From Ecdyonurus torrentis (Eukaryota > Arthropoda > Insecta > Ephemeroptera > Heptageniidae): a stretch of DNA of 64,000 nucleotides. The stretch covers positions 682,001-746,000 of the forward strand of contig CASGGR010000022.1 of assembly GCA_949318235.1 (NCBI GenBank), given 5' to 3'. The notes below the pieces were generated by a model, which did not search any database, was not told the origin of the DNA, and saw nothing but the letters and a program-made list of their open reading frames with translations. Of this stretch, positions 21,399-34,649 are shown piece by piece (within the stretch, counting starts at the first letter, position 1; each line of letters opens with the position of its first letter). The translations under genes and the position numbers were made by a program.

Positions 21399-24096
21399 AT
21401 GAAACAAAGTTTCTATTTCAAGAACCAAATGTTATTGAATGATAAAAATCATACTTTTTACACGATTAAAACTAGTTTTGATGATTTCTCAAAACTAAGA
21501 ATGCTACAGACTTCAAATTTAACTCAAAGCATAGCTTTTTCAATTCTCTACAAAAAAGATGTTTTGAACTTTTTTGCCCCAACGCATACTTTTTGGGTTA
21601 TTGAAAATTTTAGTTTTCACTCATCATGTAGCCAAACCAAGTCATGAAACAAAGTTTCTATTTCAAGAACCAAATGTTATTGAATGATGAAAATCATACT
21701 TTTTACACGATTAAAACTAGTTTTGATGATTTCTCAAAAACTAAGAATGCTACAGACATCAAGCTTAACTTAAAGCATAGCTTTTTTAAATCTCTACAAA
21801 AAAGATGTCTTGAACTTTTTTGCCCCGACGCATACTTTTTGGGTTATTGACAATTTTAGTTTTTACTCATCATGTAGCCAAATAAAGTAATGAAACAAAG
21901 TTTCTATTTCAAGAACCAAATGTTATTGAATGATAAAAATCATACTTTTTACACGATTAAAACTTGTTTTGATGATTTCTCAAAAACTAAGAATGCTACA
22001 GACTTCAAATTCAATTCAAAACATAGTTTTTTAAATTCTCTACAAAATGACGTCTTGAACGTTTTTGCTCCGACGAATGCTTTTTGGGTTATTGACAATT
22101 TTAGTTTTCACTCATCATGTAGCCAAATAAAGTCATGAAACAAAGTTTCTATTTCAAGAACCAAATGTTATTGAATGATAAAAATCATACTTTTAACACG
22201 ATTAAAATTAGTTTTGATGATTTCTCAAAAACTATGAATGCTACAGACATCAAATTTAACTCAAAACATTGCTTTTTCAATTCTCTACAAAAAAGAAGTC
22301 TTAAACTTTTTTGCTCCGACGCATACTTTTTGGGTTATTGACAATTTTAGTTTTCACTTATCATGTAGCCGAACCAAGTCATGAAACAAAGTTTCTATTT
22401 CAAGAACCAAATGTTATTGAATGATGAAAATCATACTTTTTACACGATTAAAACCAGTTTTGATGATTTCTCAAAAACTAAGAATGCTACAGACATCAAG
22501 CTTAACTCAAAGCATAGCTTTTTTAAATCTCTACAAAAAAGATGTCTTGAACTTTTTTGCCCCGACGCATACTTTTTGGGTTATTGACAATTTTAATTTT
22601 CACTCATCATGTAGCCAAACCAAGTCATGAAACAAAATTTCTATTTCAAGAACCAAATGTTATTGAATGATAAAAATCATAATTTTTACACGATTAAAAC
22701 TAGTTTTAATGATTTCTAAAAAACTAAGAATGCTACAGACATCAAATTTAACTCAAAACATAGCTTTTAATTCTCTACAAAAAATATGTCTTGAACTTTT
22801 TTGCCCCGACGCATACTTTTTGGGTTATTGATAATTTTAGTTTTCACTCATCAAGTAGCCAAACCAAGTCATGAAACAAAGTTTCTATTTCAAGAACCAA
22901 ATGTTATTGAAAGATAAAAATCATACTTTTTACACGATTAAAACTTGTTTTGATGATTTCTCAAAAACTAAGAATGCTACAGACTTCAAATTCAATTCAA
23001 AACATAGTTTTTTAAATTCTCTACAAAAAGATGTCTTGAACGTTTTTGCTCCGACGCATACTTTTTGGGTTATTGACAATTTTAATTTTCACTCATCATG
23101 TAGCCAAACCAAGTCATGAAACAAAATTTCTATTTCAAGAACCAAATGTTATTGAATGATAAAAATCATAATTTTTACACGATTAAAACTAGTTTTAATG
23201 ATTTCTAAAAAACTAAGAATGCTACAGACATCAAATTTAACTCAAAACATAGCTTTTAATTCTCTACAAAAAATATGTCTTGAACTTTTTTGCCCCGACG
23301 CATACTTTTTGGGTTATTGATAATTTTAGTTTTCACTCATAAAGTAGCCAAACCAAGTCATGAAACAAAGTTTCTATTTCAAGAACCAAATGTTATTGAA
23401 TGATAAAAATCATACTTTTTACACGATTAAAACCAATTTTGATGATTTCTCAAAAACTAAGAATGCTACAGACTTCAAATTCAATTCAAAACATAGCTTT
23501 TTCAATTCTCTACAAAAATGATGTCTTGAACTTTTTTGCTCCGACGCATGCTTTTTGGGTTATTGACAATTTTAGTTTTCACTCATCTTGTAGCCAAACC
23601 AAGTCATGAAACAAAGTTTCTATTTCAAAAACCAAATGTTATTGAATGATAAAAATCATACTTTTTACACGATTAAAACTTGTTTTGATGATTTCTCAAA
23701 AACTAAGAATGCTAGAGACTTCAAATTCAATTCAAAACATAGTTTTTTAAATTCTCTACAAAAAGATGTCTTGAACTTTTTTGCTCCGATGCATACTTTT
23801 TGGGTTATTGACAATTTTAATTTTCACTCATCATGTAGCCAAACTAAGTCATGAAACAAAGTTTCTATTTCAAGAACCAAATGTTATTGAATGATAAAAA
23901 TCATTATTTTTACACGATTAAAACTAGTTTTAATGATTTCTAAAAAACTAAGAACGCTACTGACATCAAATTTAACTCAAAGCATAGCTTTTTCAAATCT
24001 CTACAAAAAAGATGTCTTGAACTTTTTTGCCCCGACGCATACTTTTTGGTTTATTGACAATTTTAATTTTTACTCATCATGTAGACAAATAAAGTC
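21399..24096 (+). repeat. HOR block 8: 11-mer A-B-Cx-J-L-F-Ex-F-G-H-I (2,698 bp)
   Basis: Monomer starts: A 21399, B 21644, Cx 21890, J 22135, L 22381, F 22627, Ex 22871, F 23116, G 23360, H 23606, I 23851. It matches the preceding 12-mer with K removed (2,944 minus 246 bp). Private variants at 23341 (CATAAAGTAG) and 23845 (AAACTAAGTC) reappear exactly 7,852 bp downstream. G has AAACCAATTTT and I has GTAGACAAATAAAG, both seen only here. Confidence 0.93.
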
Positions 24097-25079
24097 ATGA
24101 AACAAAGTTTCTATTTCAAGAACCAAATGTTATTGAATGATAAAAATCATACTTTTTACACGATTAAAACTAGTTTTGATGATTTCTCAAAACTAAGAAT
24201 GCTACAGACTTCAAATTTAACTCAAAGCATAGCTTTTTCAATTCTCTACAAAAAAGATGTTTTGAACTTTTTTGCCCCAACGCATACTTTTTGGGTTATT
24301 GAAAATTTTAGTTTTCACTCATCATGTAGCCAAACCAAGTCATGAAACAAAGTTTCTATTTCAAAAACCAAATTTTATTGAATGGTAAAAATCATAATTT
24401 TTACACGATTAAAACTAGTTTTGATGATTTCTCAAAAACTAAGAATGCTACAGACATCAAGTTTAACTCAAAGCATAGCTTTTTTAAATCTCTACAAAAA
24501 AGATGTCTTGAACTTTTTTGCCCCGACGCATACTTTTTGGGTTATTGACAATTTTAGTTTTTACTCATCATGTAGCCAAATAAAGTAATGAAACAAAGTT
24601 TCTATTTCAAGAACCAAATGTTATTGAATGATGAAAATCATACTTTTTACACGATTAAAACCAGTTTTGATGATTTCTCAAAAACTAAGAATGCTACAGA
24701 CATCAAGCTTAACTCAAAGCATAGCTTTTTTAAATCTCTACAAAAAAGATGTCTTGAACTTTTTTGCCCCGACGCATACTTTTTGGGTTATTGACAATTT
24801 TAATTTTCACTCATCATGTAGCCAAACCAAGTCATGAAACAAAGTTTCTATTTCAAGAACCAAATGTTATTGAATGATAAAAATCATTATTTTTACACGA
24901 TTAAAACTAGTTTTAATGATTTCTAAAAAACTAAGAACGCTACTGACACCAAATTTAACTCAAAGCATAGCTTTTTCAAATCTCTACAAAAAAGATGTCT
25001 TGAACTTTTTTGCCCCGACGCATACTTTTTGGTTTATTGACAATTTTAATTTTTACTCATCATGTAGCCAAATAAAGTC
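24097..25079 (+). repeat. HOR block 9: tetramer A-K-L-I (983 bp)
   Basis: Monomer starts: A 24097, K 24342, L 24588, I 24834. K here has a private CAAATTTTATTG. The I copy carries CTGACACC, found also in I at 25817 and 32686. The whole A-K-L-I series recurs at 31949, 7,852 bp away. Confidence 0.93.
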
Positions 25080-26062
25080 ATGAAACAAAGTTTCTATTTC
25101 AAGAACCAAATGTTATTGAATGATAAAAATCATACTTTTTACACGATTAAAACTTGTTTTGATGATTTCTTAAAACTAAGAATGCTACAGACTTCAAATT
25201 TAACTCAAAGCATAGCTTTTTCAATTCTCTACAAAAAAGATGTTTTGAACTTTTTTGCCCCAACGCATACTTTTTGGGTTATTGAAAATTTTAGTTTTCA
25301 CTCATCATGTAGCCAAACCAAGTCATGAAACAAAGTTTCTATTTCAAGAACCAAATGTTATTGAATGATGAAAATCATACTTTTTACACGATTAAAACTA
25401 GTTTTGATGATTTCTCAAAAACTAAGAATGCTACAGACATCAAGCTTAACTTAAAGCATAGCTTTTTTAAATCTCTACAAAAAAGATGTCTTGAACTTTT
25501 TTGCCCCGACGCATACTTTTTGGGTTATTGACAATTTTAGTTTTTACTCATCATGTAGCCAAATAAAGTAATGAAACAAAGTTTCTATTTCAAGAACCAA
25601 ATGTTATTGAATGATGAAAATCATACTTTTTACACGATTAAAACCAGTTTTGATGATTTCTCAAAAACTAAGAATGCTACAGACATCAAGCTTAACTCAA
25701 AGCATAGCTTTTTTAAATCTCTACAAAAAAGATGTCTTGAACTTTTTTGCCCCGACGCATACTTTTTGGGTTATTGACAATTTTAATTTTCACTCATCAT
25801 GTAGCCAAACCAAGTCATGAAACAAAGTTTCTATTTCAAGAACCAAATGTTATTGAATGATAAAAATCATTATTTTTACACGATTAAAACTAGTTTTAAT
25901 GATTTCTAAAAAACTAAGAACGCTACTGACACCAAATTTAACTCAAAGCATAGCTTTTTCAAATCTCTACAAAAAAGATGTCTTGAACTTTTTTGCCCCG
26001 ACGCATACTTTTTGGTTTATTGACAATTTTAATTTTTACTCATCATGTAGCCAAATAAAGTC
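25080..26062 (+). repeat. HOR block 10: tetramer A-B-L-I (983 bp)
   Basis: Monomer starts: A 25080, B 25325, L 25571, I 25817. The A copy is unusual: it carries AAAACTTGTTTT and TTCTTAAAACTA, where class A normally has AAAACTAGTTTT and TTCTCAAAACTA. This block is absent from the related series at 31949-33422, so it is either an extra 983-bp insertion here or a loss there. Confidence 0.92.
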
Positions 26063-27288
26063 ATGAAACAAAGTTTCTATTTCAAGAACCAAATGTTATT
26101 GAATGATAAAAATCATACTTTTTACACGATTAAAACTAGTTTTGATGATTTCTCAAAACTAAGAATGCTACAGACTTCAAATTTAACTCAAAGCATAGCT
26201 TTTTCAATTCTCTACAAAAAAGATGTTTTGAACTTTTTTGCCCCAACGCATACTTTTTGGGTTATTGAAAATTTTAGTTTTCACTCATCATGTAGCCAAA
26301 CCAAGTCATGAAACAAAGTTTCTATTTCAAGAACCAAATGTTATTGAATGATGAAAATCATACTTTTTACACGATTAAAACTAGTTTTGATGATTTCTCA
26401 AAAACTAAGAATGCTACAGACATCAAGCTTAACTTAAAGCATAGCTTTTTTAAATCTCTACAAAAAAGATGTCTTGAACTTTTTTGCCCCGACGCATACT
26501 TTTTGGGTTATTGACAATTTTAGTTTTTACTCATCATGTAGCCAAATAAAGTAATGAAACAAAGTTTCTATTTCAAGAACCAAATGTTATTGAATGATAA
26601 AAATCATAATTTTTACACGATTAAAACTTGTTTTGATGATTTCTCAAAAACTAAGAATGCTACAGACTTCAAATTCAATTCAAAACATAGTTTTTTAAAT
26701 TCTCTACAAAATGACGTCTTGAACGTTTTTGCTCCGACGAATGCTTTTTCGGTTATTGACAATTTTAGTTTTCACTCATCTTGTAGCCAAACCAAGTCAT
26801 GAAACAAAGTTTCTATTTCAAAAACCAAATGTTATTGAATGATAAAAATCATACTTTTTACACGATTAAAACTTGTTTTGATGATTTCTCAAAAACTAAG
26901 AATGCTAGAGACTTCAAATTCAATTCAAAACATAGTTTTTTAAATTCTCTACAAAAAGATGTCTTGAACTTTTTTGCTCCGATGCATACTTTTTGGGTTA
27001 TTGACAATTTTAATTTTCACTCATCATGTAGCCAAACCAAGTCATGAAACAAAGTTTCTATTTCAAGAACCAAATGTTATTGAATGATAAAAATCATTAT
27101 TTTTACACGATTAAAACTAGTTTTGATGATTTCTCAAAAACTAAGAATGCTACAGACATCAAATTAATCTCAAAACATAGCTTTTTCAATTTTCTACAAA
27201 AAAGATGTCTTGAACTTTTTTACCCGACGCATACTTTTTGGGTTATTGACAATTTTAGTTTTTACTCATCATGTAGCCAAATAAAGTC

Positions 27289-27534
27289 ATGAAACAAAGT
27301 TTCTATTTCAAGAACCAAATGTTATTGAATGATAAAAATCATACTTTTAACACGATTAAAATTAGTTTTGATGATTTCTCAAAAACTATGAATGCTACAG
27401 ACATCAAATTTAACTCAAAACATTGCTTTTTCAATTCTCTACAAAAAAGATGTCTTGAACTTTTTTGCCCCGACGCATACTTTTTGGGTTATTGACAAAT
27501 TTAGTTTTTACTCATCATGTAGCCAAATAAAGTA
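27289..27534 (+). repeat. J/B hybrid monomer
   Basis: It is J-like up to AAACATTGCTTTTTCAATTC and B-like afterwards (AGATGTCTTGAAC, GCCCCGACG, AAAGTA tail). A private GACAAATTTAG is near the end. It stands where J-K would be expected, so about one monomer is missing. Confidence 0.84.
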
Positions 27535-27778
27535 ATGAAACAAAGTTTCTATTTCAAGAACCAAATGTTATTGAATGATGAAAATCATACTTTTTACACG
27601 ATTAAAACCAGTTTTGATGATTTCTCAAAAACTAAGAATGCTACAGACATCAAATTTAACTCAAAACATAGCTTTTAATTCTCTACAAAAAATATGTCTT
27701 GAACTTTTTTGCCCCGACGCATACTTTTTGGGTTATTGATAATTTTAGTTTTCACTCATCAAGTAGCCAAACCAAGTC
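27535..27778 (+). repeat. L/F hybrid monomer (junction after GACATCAAATTT)
   Basis: It begins as L (GATGAAAATC, AAAACCAGTTTTGATG, CTCAAAAACTA) and ends as F (CATCAAATTTAAC, GCTTTTAATTC, TTGATAATTTT, ATCAAGTAG). Its switch point lies further downstream than in the L/F hybrids at 40533 and 43231, so it is probably an independent fusion. Confidence 0.85.
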
Positions 27779-29004
27779 ATGAAACAAAGTTTCTATTTCA
27801 AGAACCAAATGTTATTGAAAGATAAAAATCATACTTTTTACACGATTAAAACTTGTTTTGATGATTTCTCAAAAACTAAGAATGCTACAGACTTCAAATT
27901 CAATTCAAAACATAGTTTTTTAAATTCTCTACAAAAAGATGTCTTGAACGTTTTTGCTCCGACGCATACTTTTTGGGTTATTGACAATTTTAATTTTCAC
28001 TCATCATGTAGCCAAACCAAGTCATGAAACAAAATTTCTATTTCAAGAACCAAATGTTATTGAATGATAAAAATCATAATTTTTACACGATTAAAACTAG
28101 TTTTAATGATTTCTAAAAAACTAAGAATGCTACAGACATCAAATTTAACTCAAAACATAGCTTTTAATTCTCTACAAAAAATATGTCTTGAACTTTTTTG
28201 CCCCGACGCATACTTTTTGGGTTATTGATAATTTTAGTTTTCACTCATCAAGTAGCCAAACCAAGTCATGAAACAAAGTTTCTATTTCAAGAACCAAATG
28301 TTATTGAATGATAAAAATCATACTTTTTACACGATTAAAACCAGTTTTGATGATTTCTCAAAAACTAAGAATGCTACAGACTTCAAATTCAATTCAAAAC
28401 ATAGCTTTTTCAATTCTCTACAAAAATGATGTCTTGAACTTTTTTGCTCCGACGCATGCTTTTTGGGTTATTGACAATTTTAGTTTTCACTCATCTTGTA
28501 GCCAAACCAAGTCATGAAACAAAGTTTCTATTTCAAAAACCAAATGTTATTGAATGATAAAAATCATACTTTTTACACGATTAAAACTTGTTTTGATGAT
28601 TTCTCAAAAACTAAGAATGCTAGAGACTTCAAATTCAATTCAAAACATAGTTTTTTAAATTCTCTACAAAAAGATGTCTTGAACTTTTTTGCTCCGATGC
28701 ATACTTTTTGGGTTATTGACAATTTTAATTTTCACTCATCATGTAGCCAAACCAAGTCATGAAACAAAGTTTCTATTTCAAGAACCAAATGTTATTAAAT
28801 GATAAAAATCATTATTTTTACACGATTAAAACTAGTTTTAATGATTTCTAAAAAACTAAGAACGCTACTGACATCAAATTTAACTCAAAGCATAGCTTTT
28901 TCAAATCTCTACAAAAAAGATGTCTTGAACTTTTTTGCCCCGACGCATACTTTTTGGTTTATTGACAATTTTCATTTTTACTCATCATGTAGCCAAATAA
29001 AGTC

Positions 29005-31948
29005 ATGAAACAAAGTTTCTATTTCAAGAACCAAATGTTATTGAATGATAAAAATCATACTTTTTACACGATTAAAACTAGTTTTGATGATTTCTCAAAA
29101 CTAAGAATGCTACAGACTTCAAATTTAACTCAAAGCATAGCTTTTTCAATTCTCTACAAAAAAGATGTTTTGAACTTTTTTGCCCCAACGCATACTTTTT
29201 GGGTTATTGAAAATTTTAGTTTTCACTCATCATGTAGCCAAACCAAGTCATGAAACAAAGTTTCTATTTCAAGAACCAAATGTTATTGAATGATGAAAAT
29301 CATACTTTTTACACGATTAAAACTAGTTTTGATGATTTCTCAAAAACTAAGAATGCTACAGACATCAAGCTTAACTTAAAGCATAGCTTTTTTAAATCTC
29401 TACAAAAAAGATATCGTGAACTTTTTTGCCCCGACGCATACTTTTTGGGTTATTGACAATTTTAGTTTTTACTCATCATGTAGCCAAATAAAGTAATGAA
29501 ACAAAGTTTCTATTTCAAGAACCAAATGTTATTGAATGATAAAAATCATACTTTTTACACGATTAAAACTTGTTTTGATGATTTCTCAAAAACTAAGAAT
29601 GCTACAGACTTCAAATTCAATTCAAAACATAGTTTTTTAAATTCTCTACAAAATGACGTCTTGAACGTTTTTGCTCCGACGAATGCTTTTTGGGTTATTG
29701 ACAATTTTAGTTTTCACTCATCATGTAGCCAAATAAAGTCATGAAACAAAGTTTCTATTTCAAGAACCAAATGTTATTGAATGATAAAAATCATACTTTT
29801 AACACGATTAAAATTAGTTTTGATGATTTCTCAAAAACTATGAATGCTACAGACATCAAATTTAACTCAAAACATTGCTTTTTCAATTCTCTACAAAAAA
29901 GAAGTCTTAAACTTTTTTGCTCCGACGCATACTTTTTGGGTTATTGACAATTTTAGTTTTCACTTATCATGTAGCCGAACCAAGTCATGAAACAAAGTTT
30001 CTATTTCAAAAACCAAATGTTATTGAATGGTAAAAATCATAATTTTTACACGATTAAAACTAGTTTTGATGATTTCTCAAAAACTAAGAATGCTACAGAC
30101 ATCAAATTTAACTCAAAGCATAGCTTTTTTAAATCTCTACAAAAAAGATGTCTTGAACTTTTTTGCCCCGACGCATACTTTTTGGGTTATTGACAATTTT
30201 AGTTTTTACTCATCATGTAGCCAAATAAAGTAATGAAACAAAGTTTCTATTTCAAGAACCAAATGTTATTGAATGATGAAAATCATACTTTTTACACGAT
30301 TAAAACCAGTTTTGATGATTTCTCAAAAACTAAGAATGCTACAGACATCAAGCTTAACTCAAAGCATAGCTTTTTTAAATCTCTACAAAAAAGATGTCTT
30401 GAACTTTTTTGCCCCGACGCATACTTTTTGGGTTATTGACAATTTTAATTTTCACTCATCATGTAGCCAAACCAAGTCATGAAACAAAATTTCTATTTCA
30501 AGAACCAAATGTTATTGAATGATAAAAATCATAATTTTTACACGATTAAAACTAGTTTTAATGATTTCTAAAAAACTAAGAATGCTACAGACATCAAATT
30601 TAACTCAAAACATAGCTTTTAATTCTCTACAAAAAATATGTCTTGAACTTTTTTGCCCCGACGCATACTTTTTGGGTTATTGATAATTTTAGTTTTCACT
30701 CATCAAGTAGCCAAACCAAGTCATGAAACAAAGTTTCTATTTCAAGAACCAAATGTTATTGAAAGATAAAAATCATACTTTTTACACGATTAAAACTTGT
30801 TTTGATGATTTCTCAAAAACTAAGAATGCTACAGACTTCAAATTCAATTCAAAACATAGTTTTTTAAATTCTCTACAAAAAGATGTCTTGAACGTTTTTG
30901 CTCCGACGCATACTTTTTGGGTTATTGACAATTTTAATTTTCACTCATCATGTAGCCAAACCAAGTCATGAAACAAAATTTCTATTTCAAGAACCAAATG
31001 TTATTGAATGATAAAAATCATAATTTTTACACGATTAAAACTAGTTTTAATGATTTCTAAAAAACTAAGAATGCTACAGACATCAAATTTAACTCAAAAC
31101 ATAGCTTTTAATTCTCTACAAAAAATATGTCTTGAACTTTTTTGCCCCGACGCATACTTTTTGGGTTATTGATAATTTTAGTTTTCACTCATAAAGTAGC
31201 CAAACCAAGTCATGAAACAAAGTTTCTATTTCAAGAACCAAATGTTATTGAATGATAAAAATCATACTTTTTACACGATTAAAACCAGTTTTGATGATTT
31301 CTCAAAAACTAAGAATGCTACAGACTTCAAATTCAATTCAAAACATAGCTTTTTCAATTCTCTACAAAAATGATGTCTTGAACTTTTTTGCTCCGACGCA
31401 TGCTTTTTGGGTTATTGACAATTTTAGTTTTCACTCATCTTGTAGCCAAACCAAGTCATGAAACAAAGTTTCTATTTCAAAAACCAAATGTTATTGAATG
31501 ATAAAAATCATACTTTTTACACGATTAAAACTTGTTTTGATGATTTCTCAAAAACTAAGAATGCTAGAGACTTCAAATTCAATTCAAAACATAGTTTTTT
31601 AAATTCTCTACAAAAAGATGTCTTGAACTTTTTTGCTCCGATGCATACTTTTTGGGTTATTGACAATTTTAATTTTCACTCATCATGTAGCCAAACTAAG
31701 TCATGAAACAAAGTTTCTATTTCAAGAACCAAATGTTATTGAATGATAAAAATCATTATTTTTACACGATTAAAACTAGTTTTAATGATTTCTAAAAAAC
31801 TAAGAACGCTACTGACATTAAATTTAACTCAAAGCATAGCTTTTTCAAATCTCTACAAAAAAGATGTCTTGAACTTTTTTGCCCCGACGCATACTTTTTG
31901 GTTTATTGACAATTTTAATTTTTACTCATCATGTAGCCAAATAAAGTC
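29005..31948 (+). repeat. HOR block 12: 12-mer A-B-Cx-J-K-L-F-Ex-F-G-H-I (2,944 bp)
   Basis: Monomer starts: A 29005, B 29250, Cx 29496, J 29741, K 29987, L 30233, F 30479, Ex 30723, F 30968, G 31212, H 31458, I 31703. The composition and length equal those of 18455-21398. The variants at 31193 and 31697 match 23341 and 23845. B carries a private AGATATCGTGAAC, and I has CTGACATTAAATTT. Confidence 0.93.
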
Positions 31949-32931
31949 ATGAAACAAAGTTTCTATTTCAAGAACCAAATGTTATTGAATGATAAAAATC
32001 ATACTTTTTACACGATTAAAACTAGTTTTGATGATTTCTCAAAACTAAGAATGCTACAGACTTCAAATTTAACTCAAAGCATAGCTTTTTCAATTCTCTA
32101 CAAAAAAGATGTTTTGAACTTTTTTGCCCCAACGCATACTTTTTGGGTTATTGAAAATTTTAGTTTTCACTCATCATGTAGCCAAACCAAGTCATGAAAC
32201 AAAGTTTCTATTTCAAAAACCAAATGTTATTGAATGGTAAAAATCATAATTTTTACACGATTAAAACTAGTTTTGATGATTTCTCAAAAACTAAGAATGC
32301 TACAGACATCAAGTTTAACTCAAAGCATAGCTTTTTTAAATCTCTACAAAAAAGATGTCTTGAACTTTTTTGCCCCGACGCATACTTTTTGGGTTATTGA
32401 CAATTTTAGTTTTTACTCATCATGTAGCCAAATAAAGTAATGAAACAAAGTTTCTATTTCAAGAACCAAATGTTATTGAATGATGAAAATCATACTTTTT
32501 ACACGATTAAAACCAGTTTTGATGATTTCTCAAAAACTAAGAATGCTACAGACATCAAGCTTAACTCAAAGCATAGCTTTTTTAAATCTCTACAAAAAAG
32601 ATGTCTTGAACTTTTTTGCCCCGACGCATACTTTTTGGGTTATTGACAATTTTAATTTTCACTCATCATGTAGCCAAACCAAGTCATGAAACAAAGTTTC
32701 TATTTCAAGAACCAAATGTTATTGAATGATAAAAATCATTATTTTTACACGATTAAAACTAGTTTTAATGATTTCTAAAAAACTAAGAACGCTACTGACA
32801 CCAAATTTAACTCAAAGCATAGCTTTTTCAAATCTCTACAAAAAAGATGTCTTGAACTTTTTTGCCCCGACGCATACTTTTTGGTTTATTGACAATTTTA
32901 ATTTTTACTCATCATGTAGCCAAATAAAGTC
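31949..32931 (+). repeat. HOR block 13: tetramer A-K-L-I (983 bp)
   Basis: Monomer starts: A 31949, K 32194, L 32440, I 32686. It has the same order and length as 24097-25079 and shares the CTGACACC variant in I. It follows the 12-mer at 29005 just as the earlier tetramer follows the 11-mer at 21399. Confidence 0.93.
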
Positions 32932-33912
32932 ATGAAACAAAGTTTCTATTTCAAGAACCAAATGTTATTGAATGATAAAAATCATACTTTTTACACGATT
33001 AAAACTACTTTTGATGATTTCTCAAAACTAAGAATGCTACAGACTTCAAATTTAACTCAAAGCATAGCTTTTTCAATTCTCTACAAAAAAGATGTTTTGA
33101 ACTTTTTTGCCCCAACGCATACTTTTTGGGTTATTGAAAATTTTAGTTTTCACTCATCATGTAGCCAAACCAAGTCATGAAACAAAGTTTCTATTTCAAG
33201 AACCAAATGTTATTGAATGATGAAAATCATACTTTTTACACGATTAAAACTAGTTTTGATGATTTCTCAAAAACTAAGAATGCTACAGACATCAAGCTTA
33301 ACTTAAAGCATAGCTTTTTTAAATCTCTACAAAAAAGATGTCTTGAACTTTTTTGCCCCGACGCATACTTTTTGGGTTATTGACAATTTTAGTTTTTACT
33401 CATCATGTAGCCAAATAAAGTAATGAAACAAAGTTTCTATTTCAAGAACCAAATGTTATTGAATGATAAAAATCATAATTTTTACACGATTAAAACTTGT
33501 TTTGATGATTTCTCAAAAACTAAGAATGCTACAGACTTCAAATTCAATTCAAAACATAGTTTTTTAAATTCTCTACAAAATGACGTCTTGAACGTTTTTG
33601 CTCCGACGAATGCTTTTTCGGTTATTGACAATTTTAGTTTTCACTCATCTTGTAGCCAAACCAAATCATGAAACAAAGTTTCTATTTCAAAAACCAAATG
33701 TTATTGAATGATAAAAATCATACTTTTTACACGATTAAAACTTGTTTTGATGATTTCTCAAAAACTAAGAATGCTAGAGACTTCAAATTCAATTCAAAAC
33801 ATAGTTTTTTAAATTCTCTACAAAAAGATGTCTTGAACTTTTTTGCTCCGATGCATACTTTTTGGGTTATTGACAATTTTAATTTTCACTCATCATGTAG
33901 CCAAACCAAGTC

Positions 33913-34157
33913 ATGAAACAAAGTTTCTATTTCAAGAACCAAATGTTATTGAATGATAAAAATCATTATTTTTACACGATTAAAACTAGTTTTGATGATT
34001 TCTCAAAAACTAAGAATGCTACAGACATCAAATTAATCTCAAAACATAGCTTTTTCAATTTTCTACAAAAAAGATGTCTTGAACTTTTTTGCCCGACGCA
34101 TACTTTTTGGGTTATTGACAATTTTAGTTTTTACTCATCATGTAGCCAAATAAAGTC
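33913..34157 (+). repeat. Monomer class ID, recurrent I/Dx hybrid (245 bp)
   Basis: The first ~60 bases match I (AATCATTATTTTTAC). It then reads AAAACTAGTTTTGATG and continues as Dx (TTAATCTCAAAAC, TTTTGCCCGACG, AAAGTC tail). Copies lie at 27044, 33913, 39797 and 42495, always after an internal H and before J. It looks like one fusion event later spread by duplication. Confidence 0.87.
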
Positions 34158-34403
34158 ATGAAACAAAGTTTCTATTTCAAGAACCAAATGTTATTGAATG
34201 ATAAAAATCATACTTTTAACACGATTAAAATTAGTTTTGATGATTTCTCAAAAACTATGAATGCTACAGACATCAAATTTAACTCAAAAAATTGCTTTTT
34301 CAATTCTCTACAAAAAAGAAGTCTTAAACTTTTTTGCTCCGACGCATACTTTTTGGGTTATTGACAATTTTAGTTTTCACTTATCATGTAGCCGAACCAA
34401 GTC

Positions 34404-34649
34404 ATGAAACAAAGTTTCTATTTCAAAAACCAAATGTTATTGAATGGTAAAAATCATAATTTTTACACGATTAAAACTAGTTTTGATGATTTCTCAAAAA
34501 CTAAGAATGCTACAGACATCAAGTTTAACTTAAAGCATAGCTTTTTTAAATCTCTACAAAAAAGATGTCTTGAACTTTTTTGCCCCGACGCATACTTTTT
34601 GGGTTATTGACAATTTTAGTTTTTACTCATCATGTAGCCAAACCAAGTC
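34404..34649 (+). repeat. K' variant monomer
   Basis: It is a K monomer (TTGAATGGTAAAAATC) with TTTAACTTAAAGC, as in late B copies, and with a CCAAACCAAGTC tail in place of AAAGTA. It leads straight into F, skipping L. The changed tail suggests a junction near the end of the monomer. Confidence 0.8.

Larger units (their letters stand above)
26063..29004 (+). repeat. HOR block 11: 12-mer A-B-Cx-H-ID-J/B-L/F-Ex-F-G-H-I (2,942 bp)
   Basis: Monomer starts: A 26063, B 26308, Cx 26554, H 26799, ID 27044, J/B hybrid 27289, L/F hybrid 27535, Ex 27779, F 28024, G 28268, H 28514, I 28759. This is the first block with an extra internal H followed by the ID hybrid. Cx at 26554 has a private GCTTTTTCGG, shared with Cx at 33423. 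ID has a private TTTTTACCCGACG. Two adjacent hybrids mark internal rearrangement. Confidence 0.91.

Noticed and set aside
26740..26770. CENP-B box
   Set aside because: The required TTCG....A..CGGG pattern is not found. The only TTCG-containing sites noticed, TTTTTCGGTTATTG in two Cx copies, do not fit.
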